Source of the DNA: Apricaphanius iberus
Taxonomy: Eukaryota; Chordata; Actinopteri; Cyprinodontiformes; Aphaniidae
Assembly (NCBI GenBank): GCA_028564705.1
Contig: JAPXFQ010002690.1
Location: 278,501 to 342,500 of the forward strand
DNA: 64,000 bases
Reading direction: 5' to 3'
The translations under genes were made by a program, and so were the position numbers. The notes under the pieces are model-generated. The model had not been told where the DNA came from, did not search any database, and saw nothing but the letters and a program-made list of their open reading frames with translations. Of the stretch, positions 45,861 to 58,156 are shown one piece after another (position 1 is the first letter of the stretch; each line of letters opens with the position of its first letter).

Positions 45861-47766
45861 GTTTAGTCCACAACCATATTGCTGCTTGTTCTATAATGTC
45901 TTCCAACAACCCCTGAGACCTTCACAGAACAGTTGGATTTATACTGACAATAAATTACAAATTGTCTGTTACTAATAGACATGTGGTGGCACTTTGAGTT
46001 TTTTTTAGGAGTATCAGAGTGAAGCAGGCTGAGGAAAGATCCAATATACACTTTACATCTTCAAGTTTTTGTAAGGACCATTCAGGAAGATTTATTTCCA
46101 TGGTAAGAGTTTTAACCCATTTCAGTTACACATTCAGAGGACAAGGGTTTGTTTTTTTGAAAATAAAATAATATAAGTTTTAATGTGAAAGTGTCCATAT
46201 GCAATGAAGATAAGTAAAGAAGTTTATGAGAAGAGTAATTACAGAAATGAAAATTGGAGTACAGTACATCTTGGAAGAAACAATGAAGTGATTGGAGAAC
46301 TACAAGAACACTGGAGAAAAACAACTCAAAGAGAATATGAGATTCTGGCAAGAAGATTAACAAACTAAGAGGCCTTTAACTTCTGGGAGGGTGGATGAGT
46401 GAAATGAAAGCAGAACAGCTAGGCAGGGAGCTGAAGATAGAGGATTAATAAATGGGCATAAACACAGGGAACTGAACAAACAACAATAGGATCTTACTAA
46501 ACCAAAAGATAGCAGTAAGATAAGAATCGAGAGCGACACGGTAAGATAAGAACAGTATGAATCTGAACAAGTAGTAATGAACTATGTGTGGAATACCCAT
46601 AGTTACAATTTTAACGATCAAAATACTGTTAAAAAACCCAACTTAGAACTAAATACAAAAAAGCCTGTGGCTAATGAGAGCCCCAGAGGTGAGGCATAAA
46701 AAGAGTTATAACTAACTATTAGTTTGGTCTCATGTCATATTTCAGCTGAGAGATTAATTTCAGGCAACAACTCCAGACGACAAAAAACAGTTTTTAAAAG
46801 TTTTATTGATAACAGGGATTGAGAAAGAGAGAGAGAGAGTCAGGAACTGTACTGCAAGGTGGAAACCAGAACTACGGAGTGGAGACTGAAAGAAACAAAG
46901 GTAAGAGAAACAATTAATTAGTTAATTAACTGTTTGTAGTCTTGCTGGAGTGGAATCAAGAACGGGGCTTGGACGATGACTTCTGAGATGCTTGGATGAG
47001 GTAAGGAAGTTTCAGCTGCTCAGGTAAGCTGGGAATAGATGGTCATCTGTTTCTTCTCTTGAAGATGGAGTGTTGGAGAGCGGACAGGCAGACGTCATGG
47101 AAGTGGGGCAGCTTGGTGAGTATGTTGGTTTTATTACCGCTCGGTAGTGATGGGAGAAATTAACAGAGGCTCCGAAGAGTGTCTCAGGCAAAAGTGGGCA
47201 TGCCAGATGAAGTCTTGGTTCAAGGCGTGCGTCAAAAATAGGGAAATCACGTTACAGGGACCTCAGTATGTGCGTGTGACGTCATTGGCTCATTAATCTG
47301 TACCATGTGGAAGAGTTTTTTTTTTTTTCAAAGGCTGGAGAAATACTGTCCAAAAGGAATTGGTTCAACCAAAAACATTGGAAAAAATGTTGGTTGGTTA
47401 AATAAAAATTAGTAAAACCATACATATATATATATATATACATATGCCTATGTTTTGGGATATTTTATTGACTGAATCTACAAAAGGTATTCACATAAGG
47501 GGCTACAGTATGACATAGCCTGTAAAACATGTAATCCCACGGCAGATGACAGCGTTTTAAACCAGGGAATACAATTGTGGGAGCGGTCCTCAAAAGGGCG
47601 TTATTGCAAAATAAAAAGTCCTACCCCTTGCTTCATGCTCTCCCCCTAAGCAACACCTCAATAACACAGGCACGCACAGCCAGCATCCCTCTGGGTCTCC
47701 GCCACAGTCAGCAACTCGCAGGAGACAAGCCACTTCAACCAAAGTCACACAATATAACGTGATCTT
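45861..47766. other. No recognisable gene or element
   Basis: Purine-rich plus strand in parts (46200-46560, 46820-47000) and a short TA run at 47424-47441. Nothing identified. Confidence 0.4.
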
Positions 47767-48200
47767 ACCTGTCCAGGAGAAAATCAGCAACCAACGCATC
47801 GGTTAGCAAGCCCTTACCTTCCTTGAGTTGACGCCACCGTGTAAATGCAAAAGCTCCGATGCAGCTTCAGCTTTTGGCACGCTCTTCATCGGCTTTCTTC
47901 TTTCTCGTTGCTATTTCCACAACAGCTTTGCGTTTTCAATTCATTTTGGGAAGCTAATTTGCACTAACTACAAACTAAATGCTTCACCAAACAAACACTG
48001 CAGCTGGTGCAATCAATTTCTCTGTTGGCGCGAGCTCACTTCCTGTTTACTGGCTAGAACGAGCGTTGCATGCTCACGAAGGGGACGCGCAGAGGGGGAG
48101 GTGCTGGAACACGGAAGCTTTGCTTACAAGCCTCTTATCCTGGACGGACCGTGGAAGGTGATTGGATAAGGTTTTCCCAGGGTTTCTTGCTGTAGTAAGA
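47767..48200. repeat. Unclassified GC-richer segment sharing a word with 36826
   Basis: The segment has a balanced composition and overlapping open frames (47828-48169 and 47979-48161) without motif. An exact 21-base word at 47791-47811 also occurs at 36826-36846. In both places it follows 'acctgtccagg' a few bases upstream. This indicates a shared repeat, but only these pieces are visible. Confidence 0.3.
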
Positions 48201-48423
48201 ATGACAATTACTCGGTCAAGTTTAAGAACTCCTAACTTATAGGTTGCCACTGGTATATGAAGAGCATTTTTTGCAGTTTTAAAAAAAGTGTTTTAAAATG
48301 AAATCGTATATAGTGAGGCCTCAAGTAGTGAACCATTTAGTAAAGCAAAGTGTTGGAAAGCCTCAATGGTTGGTGGGGCTTAATTTTTCCCATCACTATG
48401 GATTAGGAGTGACCTAATTAGGA

Positions 48424-48770
48424 GTGGCTGACCAGGACTCAAACCAGTATGGAGCCTTGACAGATAGTCAGAGTTGTGAAATCCAGCCTGGAGAACATGA
48501 AATCAGCGGCAGCTCCAGAGGATCCAAGGAACCAGGAAGAGCAATCAAACATTGTCTGCGAAGAGGACAGGTAAGTAATCACAAGTTGAAACACAGAAAG
48601 ATCTACACTGGAGCTTCTCTAACAGTGGTTTGGCCTGTGTTCCACACAAGCAGCAAGAATAATCTGGCATCAGCCTCCAGGATTCACTCCCCTGTGCTGC
48701 CTGACAGAGGTGAGGAAAACCCATGCACACAGCCACTGAAACCTAACACTCAGAAGAAATATTTGTGATG
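48424..48770 (+). pseudogene. Decayed C2H2 zinc-finger sequence with a strong splice donor
   Basis: An open stretch of about 48 codons (DQDSNQYGALTDSQ start) ends at 48570 with 'gacag' followed by 'gtaagt', a consensus 5' splice site. After it, in the same frame, 'KHRKIYTGASLTVVWPVFHT' and 'SSKNNLASASRIHSP' line up with the linker, Cys pair and His pair of a C2H2 finger (linker TGEKP, S/T-NLxxHxRIH). The Cys residues and the first His are gone, so no zinc binding is possible. A second, weaker finger may follow. Zinc-finger genes are abundant in fish. This would be a decayed copy. The match is by eye. Confidence 0.4.
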
Positions 48771-48774
48771 AGAA

Positions 48775-50660
48775 TTACAAAATTAAAGGTTAAGGGGACA
48801 AGATTATGCTGCACTCAAATTCCTTTGTCTTTTTTAATCATTACAGTCTGATTTCCCTTAACAGCCATATACCTAAACTGGGAAAGTTGGACTCTAATGT
48901 CTTCATAAATGTTTCTCTATGTGGACTGTGACTCAATGTTTGAGCCGAAAATCTTCTGATTATTGGATCCTGATCTGATGATAAAGGTTATGTAACATAA
49001 TTTATCACAAGAACTATTATCGGCACCACCATTGTCGCTGATGGAAAAAAACACTTTATAAACCAAAAAACAAAAAAGTTATATGCGTAGTATGGAATGC
49101 AGACTGGAGGAGAGGAGAGGACATAACATGCCAGCCCATGGTATCTCAGTACTAATTTGGTAATGATAATTTTAACAGTGGCCTCTGTAGGACAAAGGGG
49201 TGGAAGAATGAAATTACTACATATTTTATTCCTGGCAACCCAGGTGTGCAGACTTGTTAGCCAGTGTTTTTGATAATTAGCCACCATCGTGGAGGTATTC
49301 TTTGTACTCTGGTTCTCAAAAAAACAAACATTAAAAACCTACTGCAAAAAACCATACAGATTAACTTATTGCCCTTGGTGCTGATGCATAGCCTTAAAAC
49401 ATTGTTCTGTGTTAGAACTTAACAAGGAGCAACTAAGGTGAAGGTCACTTAATGAACCAAACAGACCTGCTGTGGCCATTGTTATACTTGGCATAAGAGG
49501 TTTTCAGTGTCACTATCTAATTGCATACAGTACGGAGAATAAAAGTAAAAAAAACGGTGGTACACATTTACTATATGATTAAAGATTAGTAAAATGGATT
49601 AAAAACCTCATAACTCATGCTAAAAATAAAGGATAAGCAGCAAATAAAGCTGCATTTCACATAATATTTATGGGATATTTTACCCACTGAACTAATATTA
49701 CAATCAATTTCAGCTCATTTCTTTCTTATACGGTAGAGCTGTAGATGTTCAGTAAAAAGGGGTTGCTGACCAACTCAGGAGGAACAAAGAAAAGCTCATG
49801 CATGGACTCAAGAATCCTTGCACATCAGTAACCAGGTGGTACAATTGTGAAAAGATCTTATGATCAGTCCATCTCACTTAACTTGGCACTGAGGAGTTGG
49901 ATAAGGCCCTGTTGGAAATTACTGAGCCTTAAACATTGAGTCAACTAGCAACTAAATTGTGTTTTTATACAACACAGATTAAAAAATAAAACCAAAATAA
50001 TGATTTTCAGAGAGACATTATTCAGATAAAAGCAGATCCAAAATTTGAGACAAGATAAATGAAGTGATTTTAGAGTGAGACCGCCAGCATAAACACAGCT
50101 GCTGAAAAACATAAATGAAAAGAAAAACAAATTCCCCTTACAATAGAAGCTAGAGGATAGCAGCGGAGTCTTGTAGGTAAGCATCACGGTGTCTGAAATC
50201 TGTGCACGCCATCCCAGAGCCTACAGCTTAATCAGTCAGTGTAGTTTGTTCTCAGTATCTTTAATCTATGTCTCACCAAATTGCCCAAAACTTCAGGAGA
50301 AATGTACATTTGAATGTAAATTTGACTAAGACCTAAAAAAACCCTCCACAGAAGGCAAATTTTGTGCAAACCATCACAAGAACTGCTTAATAATCTAGAT
50401 GTGGAGGAGACAACTTCGAGGCGACTGAGCATTACAGTGGGGAAGAAAGGGGATTGAAATGACTTGTAATGAAAAACACTTTTTGATGTAAGAGATAGAG
50501 GAGAGAGAGAGGAGAATGGGCAGACTGGTTTATAGGAGGCCAATGGTAGCTCAAATAACCAATAGTATAGAATTAGGTCACAAGGAAAAAAATACGTCTA
50601 AACATTTAAGCAGATGAGCTACAGCAACAGTAGAGTCCTGTCAGCAAGATAAAAGAAACT
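48775..50660. other. No recognisable gene or element
   Basis: AT-rich. Frames up to 103 codons lack motifs. Confidence 0.4.
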
Positions 50661-50662
50661 AA

Positions 50663-51212
50663 GGCCCTGTCTACACAGCCAGGTATCCCACAAAACGGAG
50701 ATATTTTTCTACGGTTTCATCCACACGAAACCAGTGATTTTCGGCACCAAAAACGAATATTTTCAAAAACTCCGGCCAAAGTGGAGATTTGCATTTTCTC
50801 CATTTTCAGTATCTCCGTGTGGACGGTTGAAAATGGAGTTTTAAAAGCCGTCACGTCACTATCTGCGAACAAAAAAATGGTCAAACATCACATGTGCGAC
50901 CTGTCTTTACTCTCAAAAAACAGCATGTATGCCCTCAGAATTGTGTTGGCATCATCCATTGTTAAAGCACGTTTTGTTTGTTTGCTTTTATAAGCTGTAT
51001 CACTGCTGCGTACTGAAGATAGAGGAAACAAAGTTACTATGAGGATAGGATTTGGGAGAACTACTGCCCCCTACTGCTTTGGCACGTCTATGAATTTGCT
51101 GAAAAACACATTTATCCGGTTATGTGTGGATAGAGATTTTTTTTTTTTTTAAGGAGCAGAGGAAAATCTTTGTTAAAAAAAAACAACAACCCGGCTACGT
51201 GTGGACATGGCC
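50663..51212. mobile_element. MITE with GGCC termini and TAA duplication
   Basis: Left end 'gccctgtctacacagcc' and right end, reversed, 'gccatgtccacacgtagcc' are inverted, extended by 'aaaacggagatat'-like and 'ggttgttg' subterminal sequence. TAA flanks both sides (50660-50662 and 51213-51215). A 3-bp TWA duplication fits PIF/Harbinger-type elements. The interior has a second inverted pair ('ctccgtgtggacgg' near 50813 against 'catccacacgaaacc' near 50731). No transposase is present. Confidence 0.7.
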
Positions 51213-51224
51213 TAAGGCTGTGGG

Positions 51225-51720
51225 TTATACTGACTCACCAACATTGGACAAAGAAAGTTAGGAAAAAATTTGCCTGGTCTAAAGAGTCTTGATTGTGATA
51301 TTTAGGTGGTAGCTTAAGATTGTGGTGTAAACAACATTAAAGCATAGCTGGTAGAGGTGGTCTAATGGTGGGGAGACCATTGGTATCAAGATTCTTTTTC
51401 ACCTCATTACCAGGACACTTTGGTAACTTTGTGCAGTTCCTGCTCGTTAAACACCAGCTGGTAGCTCACCTCATCTTCACCACGGTCTACCTGATTATTG
51501 TTATAGGCCATGTCCATCCCTTTATTACCATTGTGAACCCACCTACTGATGGTGACTTAAAGCAGAATAATGAACCATGTCATGATGCTCATATCTCAAA
51601 TTGGTTTCTTAAAGGTAGAAATATGTTGACTGCACTCCAAAAGACTCAACTATCACCAGATCTCAGTACCATAGAGCACCTTTAGAACATGGTGGGAGGG
51701 GAGATTCACTTTATGAGCCC
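51225..51720 (+). pseudogene. Ancient Tc1-like transposase fossil
   Basis: Plus-strand phrases follow the order of a Tc1 catalytic domain: 'tgcctggtctaaagagtctt' (first Asp region, with gat changed to aag), 'gtggtctaatggtggggaga' (the MVWG turn), 'ggccatgtccatccctttat', 'cagaataatgaaccatgtca' (second Asp region, with the Asp codon changed to aat) and 'tcagtaccatagagcacctt' (third Glu region, gag kept). The frame is scattered. The element is old, with no inverted repeats found. Confidence 0.75.
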
Positions 51721-52535
51721 CGTTTCCACAATTGGAACTTTAGGGAAGTTTTACCGTATCTCCTGAGCTGACCGAAAATTACCACTTTGAAGGTGATTTC
51801 AGGAACCAAATGAACGGGTTGCAGGTTTAAACGCAAAGATCCAGTATGGATTTGATCAGAAGATAATCACAGGTACAGGGTAGGGTTTGAAAAAACATCC
51901 TAACAGATTGTGTTTGTGGGAAGGGGGATGGGGGGATTTTTACAGGACTCTGCTGACCCTTGCTGTGTATACCTAACACATACACATACCAAACAGTAAC
52001 ACAGCAACTATGCCTGCGTTTTGGCACTGATCAGTGATGCCACTCACTGCCAAAACAGTTACAATACGCTGCTGACATCTTAACAGATTCTTTAAAGGTT
52101 CAATTTTGCAAAGAGACACAACAGCTGAGAGGAGCGATATAGCGGATTTTCCTTGTCAACTCCCCCCCTCCCAAGAATGTCTCAGAACTCCTCTGGTGGA
52201 GGGGGCACTTGCAAACCTCTAGCAACTGCATTATACTGTTGTAACCTTCTTTTACATAACTAATATTTTGTTTACTTTTATTTTGTGCAGCAAGTATTTT
52301 ATCTTCAATAAAATGTTTGAACACCCTGTGGTGGGTTGTTGTCACCTCACCTTGTTCTAACATGGGAAGAAGTCAGTTGAAAGAGGAAAAGAAGAGAGAG
52401 CAAGTGTTGTAGCTGCTATTATACTGTGCTAATCTGCTGTCCTGGTGTTAGTCTAATAAAGAAGGGCTAAGAAAATAACTGTAGCCCAACTTTCAAATAT
52501 GGAGATAGAAAAGTGTCATTATTAATAAACTCAAG
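51721..52535. other. No recognisable gene or element
   Basis: Mixed sequence. Nothing identified. Confidence 0.4.
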
Positions 52536-52537
52536 CA

Positions 52538-53174
52538 GGGTTTTTCACAAATGTATATGCTCATTCGGAAATGCACATGGTCTGTTTCACAAATGCACAC
52601 GCAGAGGTTCACAAATATAATTTTCAGAAACACTGGTAATATAAATTCAGAAATGCACACGATCTGTTTCACAAACGCACACGATGAGGTTCACAAACGC
52701 ACACGATCTGTTTCAAAAGGCACACAATCTCTTTAAAAAATGCACAAAATCTGTTTCAAAACTGAAAACATTCTGTTTCATAAATGCACACAAGCTGTTT
52801 CACAAATATAATTTTGAAAAAAGCTCCAAATATATACTCACAGATCATACAAATTCCTGAATGTGTATGAACCCACCACTTCTCATTTGTGAACCTCTCT
52901 GCATTTGTGAGAGAATTCTGTGTGGTGAGTTTCGAGACTCGTGGACGGACAACTAATGTCACCATTGGCTAAGAAACCTGTCAATCAAATTATCAATAAT
53001 TAGTCATTACTAATCCATTTCCTGTTTATTAAACAGTGGCGTGAATTACTAACCCGTTTCCTCGGTGTGTTAAACTGTGCGCACGGACTTGCAATCTATT
53101 TCCCGATTTAATAAACCGTGTGACACTGTGACATAAACCATGTGGTGTTCCGTTTGCTTGATAAAAAACCCTGA
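52538..53174. mobile_element. hAT-like MITE carrying two minisatellites
   Basis: The ends 'cagggtttttcac' and, reversed, 'cagggttttttatc' are inverted, but no clear 8-bp duplication is seen. The left part holds about eight variants of a 22-25 bp unit ('aaatgcacacgatctgtttc', 52560-52810). The right part holds three variants of a ~43 bp unit ('taatccatttcctgtttatt', 'taacccgtttcctcggtgtg' and 'caatctatttcccgatttaa', 53010-53130). No coding motif. Confidence 0.5.
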
Positions 53175-53439
53175 CCGCCTTTGGTGTCTGTGTTGTGGCT
53201 GTAGCACAATGGTTAAATCATAAAAACATCACATCTCACTTATCAGATATTTATTTGAACAATTAAAAAAATATGCTTCACAATTATTTTATGTTTGTCA
53301 AATAGAATCAACTCCTTGCAGGTTGTTTTACTGTCACTAACAAATACGTTTAAAAGGTTAGGGGACTTTTGCAAATAATTGCATCTTAAAAAATCTATAA
53401 GAACTGTTGCTGGATGACAATCTAAGCTTTACAGTCACA

Positions 53440-53640
53440 TGACTGAATTCGTATAGCGCTTTTCTAGTTATAATGACCACTCAAAGCAATTTGCATTAAA
53501 GCCCTAATTTTACTCATATTCATATAGTGATGCATTTATCTATATGGGGTTTGAGTTTAGGTGCCTTGCCCTTGAGCACATTGATATGTGGCAGGAGAAA
53601 GCTGAAATTGAACTAGTTATCCCACAGTCACACGCCATGC
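53440..53640 (-). repeat. SINE-like, tRNA-derived repeat
   Basis: On the plus strand, 'cgtatagcgcttttctagtt' and 'gaccactcaaagcaatttgc' start it and 'gtgccttgcccttgagcaca' follows. The head with promoter boxes is at the right end on the minus strand and is worn. It matches a widespread fish repeat in wording. Confidence 0.5.
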
Positions 53641-53644
53641 CACA

Positions 53645-56600
53645 ACTTCCTCTGATTTAAGAAACTCATGGTAGTGTTTGCAAAGCTAAAACTTGATTAA
53701 AAATTGATTGGACATTTTCTCGACCAATATCAACACTGAAAACTGTTTTTCTATACTGTTGTAAGCTGGATCTACATTATTATCAGTGTCACCTGTAATG
53801 TAACTGAATGTTAATCTTTCTGTTTGAACTGAACTTCATTTACTTTCTTACATCATTTAATAGTGTAGTGTTAAATGTAGGGTGTTCCCATCTGGCATTA
53901 AGCAAAAGAACCAGTCTCAGAATGACAGTAATGTATGTTGTTAATCTGTCCAAATCTCCGTGAAATAGGCTAATAAAGGCATTTCACCTACAGGTCTAGT
54001 TAAATTATTGCCATCAAGAAGGCAAATCTATTTCCAAGATTATCTTCCTCTATTGACCCTTTTATTTTATATTTCTTGAGAATATGTCATATCTGCTAAA
54101 ATATTAAAACAAAAAGGATGTTTTGTAAATCTTGTGTTGTAAATTCAGTAAATGACTGGTTAGTGTATACCTTTTGGCTATTATCTGCTGAGAAAGGCTA
54201 CAGATACAAAGAGGATCAAAACTGGTAGGCCAAGAAAGTAAATATTTACGCTCCTGCTCAGAAATACTGGTTCTTAACCAAACAATATTGTGTTTTTACA
54301 GCAGTATAGAGGGAATACAATTCTTAGCATCTGAGTAACTCTGTGTATGTATGAAGGCAAAGTTCACAGATACAATAGCTGCTAGACTTATATTGTGTTT
54401 TTCTAGGATTTACTCAGCACACCTCTGAATGTGTTAAAGACACTATGATTTGATGGCCCTTTTCCAACAAAACAGCCATAATCCACTGAGGCATTGAATT
54501 CATTAGAGATCAGAAGATGTTCTGTTGGATCTGGCATCAAGAGTTTAGCAGAAGGTATTTTAAGTCATCCAAGTTAAAAGGGGAGGCATCCATAGACTTG
54601 TTTGTTAAGCACATTCTATAAATGTTGGATTGGAGCAAGATCTGTAAAATGTGGAAGCCAAGTAAACAACTCAAACCTTTTGTTATGCTCCTCAAACCCA
54701 TTGTCTTAATTGTGACAGGGCTGATTATATAAACAAGCTTAAATTCTCAATAGGTCATTTTTCCTGCTGCTAGCACATCAACTACAAGGACACAAGGTTC
54801 TCTTGGTTCCTTGTATATCCCACAAAGGGCCATTTCTATTGTACAGGCAAAATAAACTCCTCTGTTTTTAAAATCTCTGTGTCTGTTTGCACGCTTCCTG
54901 TTTTTTTCTCCCCATGTAAGCCTATATAGTTGAAATGCAACACTTTAGATGACACTATGATGCAGGCTCCGCAGCAGTGGAAAAAGCAAGGTGTTTTTTG
55001 AAAAAAACTCAGTAATAACCTGACAAATCAGGGGGTCTGGCACCAGCACCGAGCTGGCACTGGTTCTTTTTCAATGGAAAAGCCTTGAAATAATAATCTG
55101 ATCTCATCCTTTAGCCTTTTTTCTTTTCTACACTCTTTACCAGATCATTGGATCCACTTGTAGGGTACTCACCCTGGTTCTTTTCTGGGACCAGAAAAAA
55201 GCTTGAGAGATTTTTTCATTCATTGAACTGATACAAAAATTTTCAGCTTACTTAATTGTTCCAGTTGCTTTGAGCTCTGTTATCACAGACCTGGCTCCTT
55301 TTGCAGCTCATTCTAAAGGAGAGTGTTTATTCTGCTGCAGTGAGCCAGTGTTAATTTACAGGGAGCTTCTGTTACCTAAAGGGGTAGATGCTTTCAAAGA
55401 GGCCAGTCCACCCATGTCCTGTTGTGCCATTACCTTCTTTAACAATGGTGATTTGTTGGCGACTCTGACTGGCTCACTGTGAGGTAGCTTCGGGAGTGAG
55501 CTCTATTAAAAAGTCATTAAAGTCAAGGGAAAGCATGGTGGGCTCAACCCTCTTGGCTAAAGGCGCCTCTGAAAATTACTCCATCCATCATAATTACACC
55601 AACTGGACAGTGCCTCACATAGGCCAAGGGACACTGATTTTTCATTGACCTCAACGAAAAAAGCTGGGAGGATAAAGGCAGAAGTGACAGGAGGGACAAA
55701 CAGGTCCCAGAAAGTAAAGGTGTCAAAAATGAAAGTGCAAGAAGGATGGAGGAAACAGGTCTGGAGTGAAGCACTGGGAGGATATAGGAAGTGAAAGGAT
55801 CAACTGAAAAACAGCTAGACTTTAGGGAGAGATGGTAAAGAAGAACAAGACAGGGAAGGGGGAAAAATACCTTCTTTGATTGCAGGTTAGCAGTGAAGAA
55901 AGTTTCCATCATAAAACAGATCGTATAAAAAAGAGAGAGAGCTCCTATCCCCAAAATCTGGCAATAGGCTGTGTGACTGTGAACCTGTTAGAGTTCGGGG
56001 ATAGCAAGTGTTATTGGTAATTCTGATGCCAGAGGCAAACAGAGCTGCCGGAAATTAGGTTGGATTTGGAAAAAAAACGCATTATCTATGGATCTGGCTT
56101 CAGTCATGACCAATCAGATAAGCACTTTTCCATCCCCTGAAAGTAAGAAAATTGTAGGAGATAATCGGGCAGAGCATCACAAAAAAAAAAAAGAAAAACT
56201 CTCTTGAAAGGAAACTGACATCTTTATGTGGAAAGCGCACAACTGACTATACCTTAAATAAACTACTGAGGGCTGTTGATTATATTTGCTGCTGTTGCTG
56301 TAGGGAAACAGTTGCTCAGCCCAGGAAATTATGTTACAAAAAAATAATATCAAAGGTCGGCTACAATCACAGTATTTGCTAACATCTCTGACTGCAGCTG
56401 ATCCTAGCACGCTGTGCCTCGGGGAAAGAACAAACTCCAATATTTAAGAATGCAAGGCAAACTCATGTCCTTCTTTTTCAGGGGTTTCAACCAATGTAAT
56501 ATAGTCAGTTACTGATTCTAAAATAATTAAATAGAAGTATTCTAAAAAAAGAAACTTTGAAAACATTACCTTTACACTGGTCAGGTTATGCAGTATTACC

Positions 56601-56780
56601 ACCTGCCAAATAGTGTCTTGGTTTTCCTTTTCCTGCCAAAAGAGCTCTGACCTACCGAGGTATGGACCAGCTTTTGTACCCTGGGACTACACTCTCACAG
56701 AGCCATCATAAATCTAAAAAGTCTAAGCTGCATTGGCTTTTCTTTCCCTGTAGACCACACAGGACTGCCGTTACTCACCA
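53645..56780. other. No recognisable gene or element
   Basis: AT-rich. The plus strand is purine-rich between 55640 and 55950, which opens a 136-codon hydrophobic frame on the minus strand (55544-55954) without any family motif. I consider it non-coding. Confidence 0.4.
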
Positions 56781-56786
56781 CATGTA

Positions 56787-57625
56787 CACTGTAAACCCGA
56801 ACAGTACAATGAACTCAAAGGTTGTATCATCATCATTGTAATCAAAAGTAGCAACCAAGTCAAGACAGCTTAAAACTTATAACCAGATTCAACTTCTACT
56901 GTAATTATATGTTTAATGGAATAACAAATGTTGAGTAAATGAAATCTTTATATCAAAGGTTATGAGTAAAAAGACATGATAACATCATGATTTCAAGCTA
57001 TGTGACTGTGTTCATTGCAGGAGGAAGACTAGTCACTGACTAAGAAGGGTTGTTTGCAGCCATGGCTCAGGAGGTAGGAGTTTGTTCCATAACCAGTGGG
57101 TTACCCGTTAAAACCCTTGCTCTACCTGTGTCAGGTGTTGTATCCTTTGGAAAAACACATCTCCTGCTTTACCTGCTGTTGTTCAGTGGTGCAGATAAAA
57201 TGGCAGCTTCACTTTTGTCACTACGCCCCAATACAGTTGTGGCTATAAAGCTGTCTGTCACCATCAGTGTGTGTATTACTGAATGTGGTAAATTCTTCTG
57301 ACTGAAAATGTGCTACACAAATGCAGGCCATATGATTTTATCTTAAATAGGTCAATTTAGAGTTTATATAACTTATACAATTTGAGTTAGTGAAGTAATG
57401 TGTACAATTTTAAAAATCAGAACATGCTAGTTTAGTTAAATAAAATTGTATAAGTTAGTTGACTACTAAGTTTTGAGTTGGAGGTAGTTAAATACTTTGA
57501 TTTTATTCAATTCACATTTTTTAAGACATGATAAACTTATATTTTACAAGTAAGCTAACTCAAAAATTATACAATCAGTTTTGTCATACATTTTGAGTTC
57601 TCTGAACTTATTGGGGTTTACAGTG
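56787..57625. mobile_element. MITE with CACTGTAAACCC termini, interrupted by a SINE-like repeat
   Basis: Left 'cactgtaaacccgaacagta' and right, reversed, 'cactgtaaaccccaataagt' are inverted and continue with 'gaactcaaa' on both sides. Total 839 bp including a nested SINE-like piece of about 290 bp. Target duplication not clear. The AT-rich interior repeats 'gagtt' and 'ataagtta' words. Confidence 0.65.
57055..57345 (+). repeat. SINE-like repeat nested in a MITE
   Basis: The head 'catggctcaggaggtagga' with 'cccgttaaaacccttgct' downstream is arranged like a worn tRNA-derived promoter. The end 'gtgctacacaaatgcaggcc' matches the typical tail of these fish SINE-like repeats. It lies wholly inside the MITE at 56787-57625. 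Confidence 0.5.
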
Positions 57626-57783
57626 CACCAATGAGCTTTTGGCCCCTATGTCCATGGTACAAAGTCACCACTGTTCCTTCCATCGACCACTTGTGATAAA
57701 CAAGTTTTCAATTTACCTATGTGAAATTTACTCAAATCTTAACATTTCTGTCTTTTAATTTTTGTTTTACCTTGAGGTCAAAC

Positions 57784-58145
57784 TTAGAAGGGAAGTACTG
57801 TTTTTTGCAACCTGGACCTTATTTCTAGCATGCATTATGTTCATTTACTCACTCAGATAAGTTTCGTGCCACTTGTAGCCCTTCGGGAGAAGTTTATATC
57901 TATTCACAATCAGCATATATTCCATATATTGGGAGTTGTTGGGCAAGCCGAAGTCCTCTACATAAGGCATTATCTGTCAAAAAAATCCCTAATTTTGCCA
58001 ATGTTTTCTCATGAGTGTTTAGCTCTGTTCCCCTGAGTTTCAAGCATCGCTGATGTACTTTGTTGTTGTCATCCAGGGTGTTTTACAGGCATTTATTCCA
58101 ACTGATTCCAGCTTGCATTAACCGCCGATTTAATGACATCACATC
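57784..58145 (+). mobile_element. Left arm of the foldback element family
   Basis: Matches the left arm at 22921-23215 and, reversed, the right arm pieces at 23459-23609 and 25864-26034. It begins 'cttagaagggaagtactg', which corresponds to TTAA plus AGGGAAAGTTCC at 26038-26022. Its inner end ('cagcttgcattaaccgccga') pairs with 23459-23525 reversed. No right arm was found beyond 58890. Confidence 0.65.
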
Positions 58146-58156
58146 GGTCCGTCATA

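Noticed and set aside
46790..46880. Possible LTR edge
   Set aside because: No second copy, primer-binding site or coding region of an LTR element was found.
52560..52810. Possible CRISPR-like array
   Set aside because: Units are degenerate and contiguous with no unique spacers, and the setting is a vertebrate genome, so it is a minisatellite.
55544..55954. 136-codon hydrophobic minus-strand frame
   Set aside because: It is opened by a purine-rich plus strand, has Leu/Ser-rich low-complexity content and shows no family motif.
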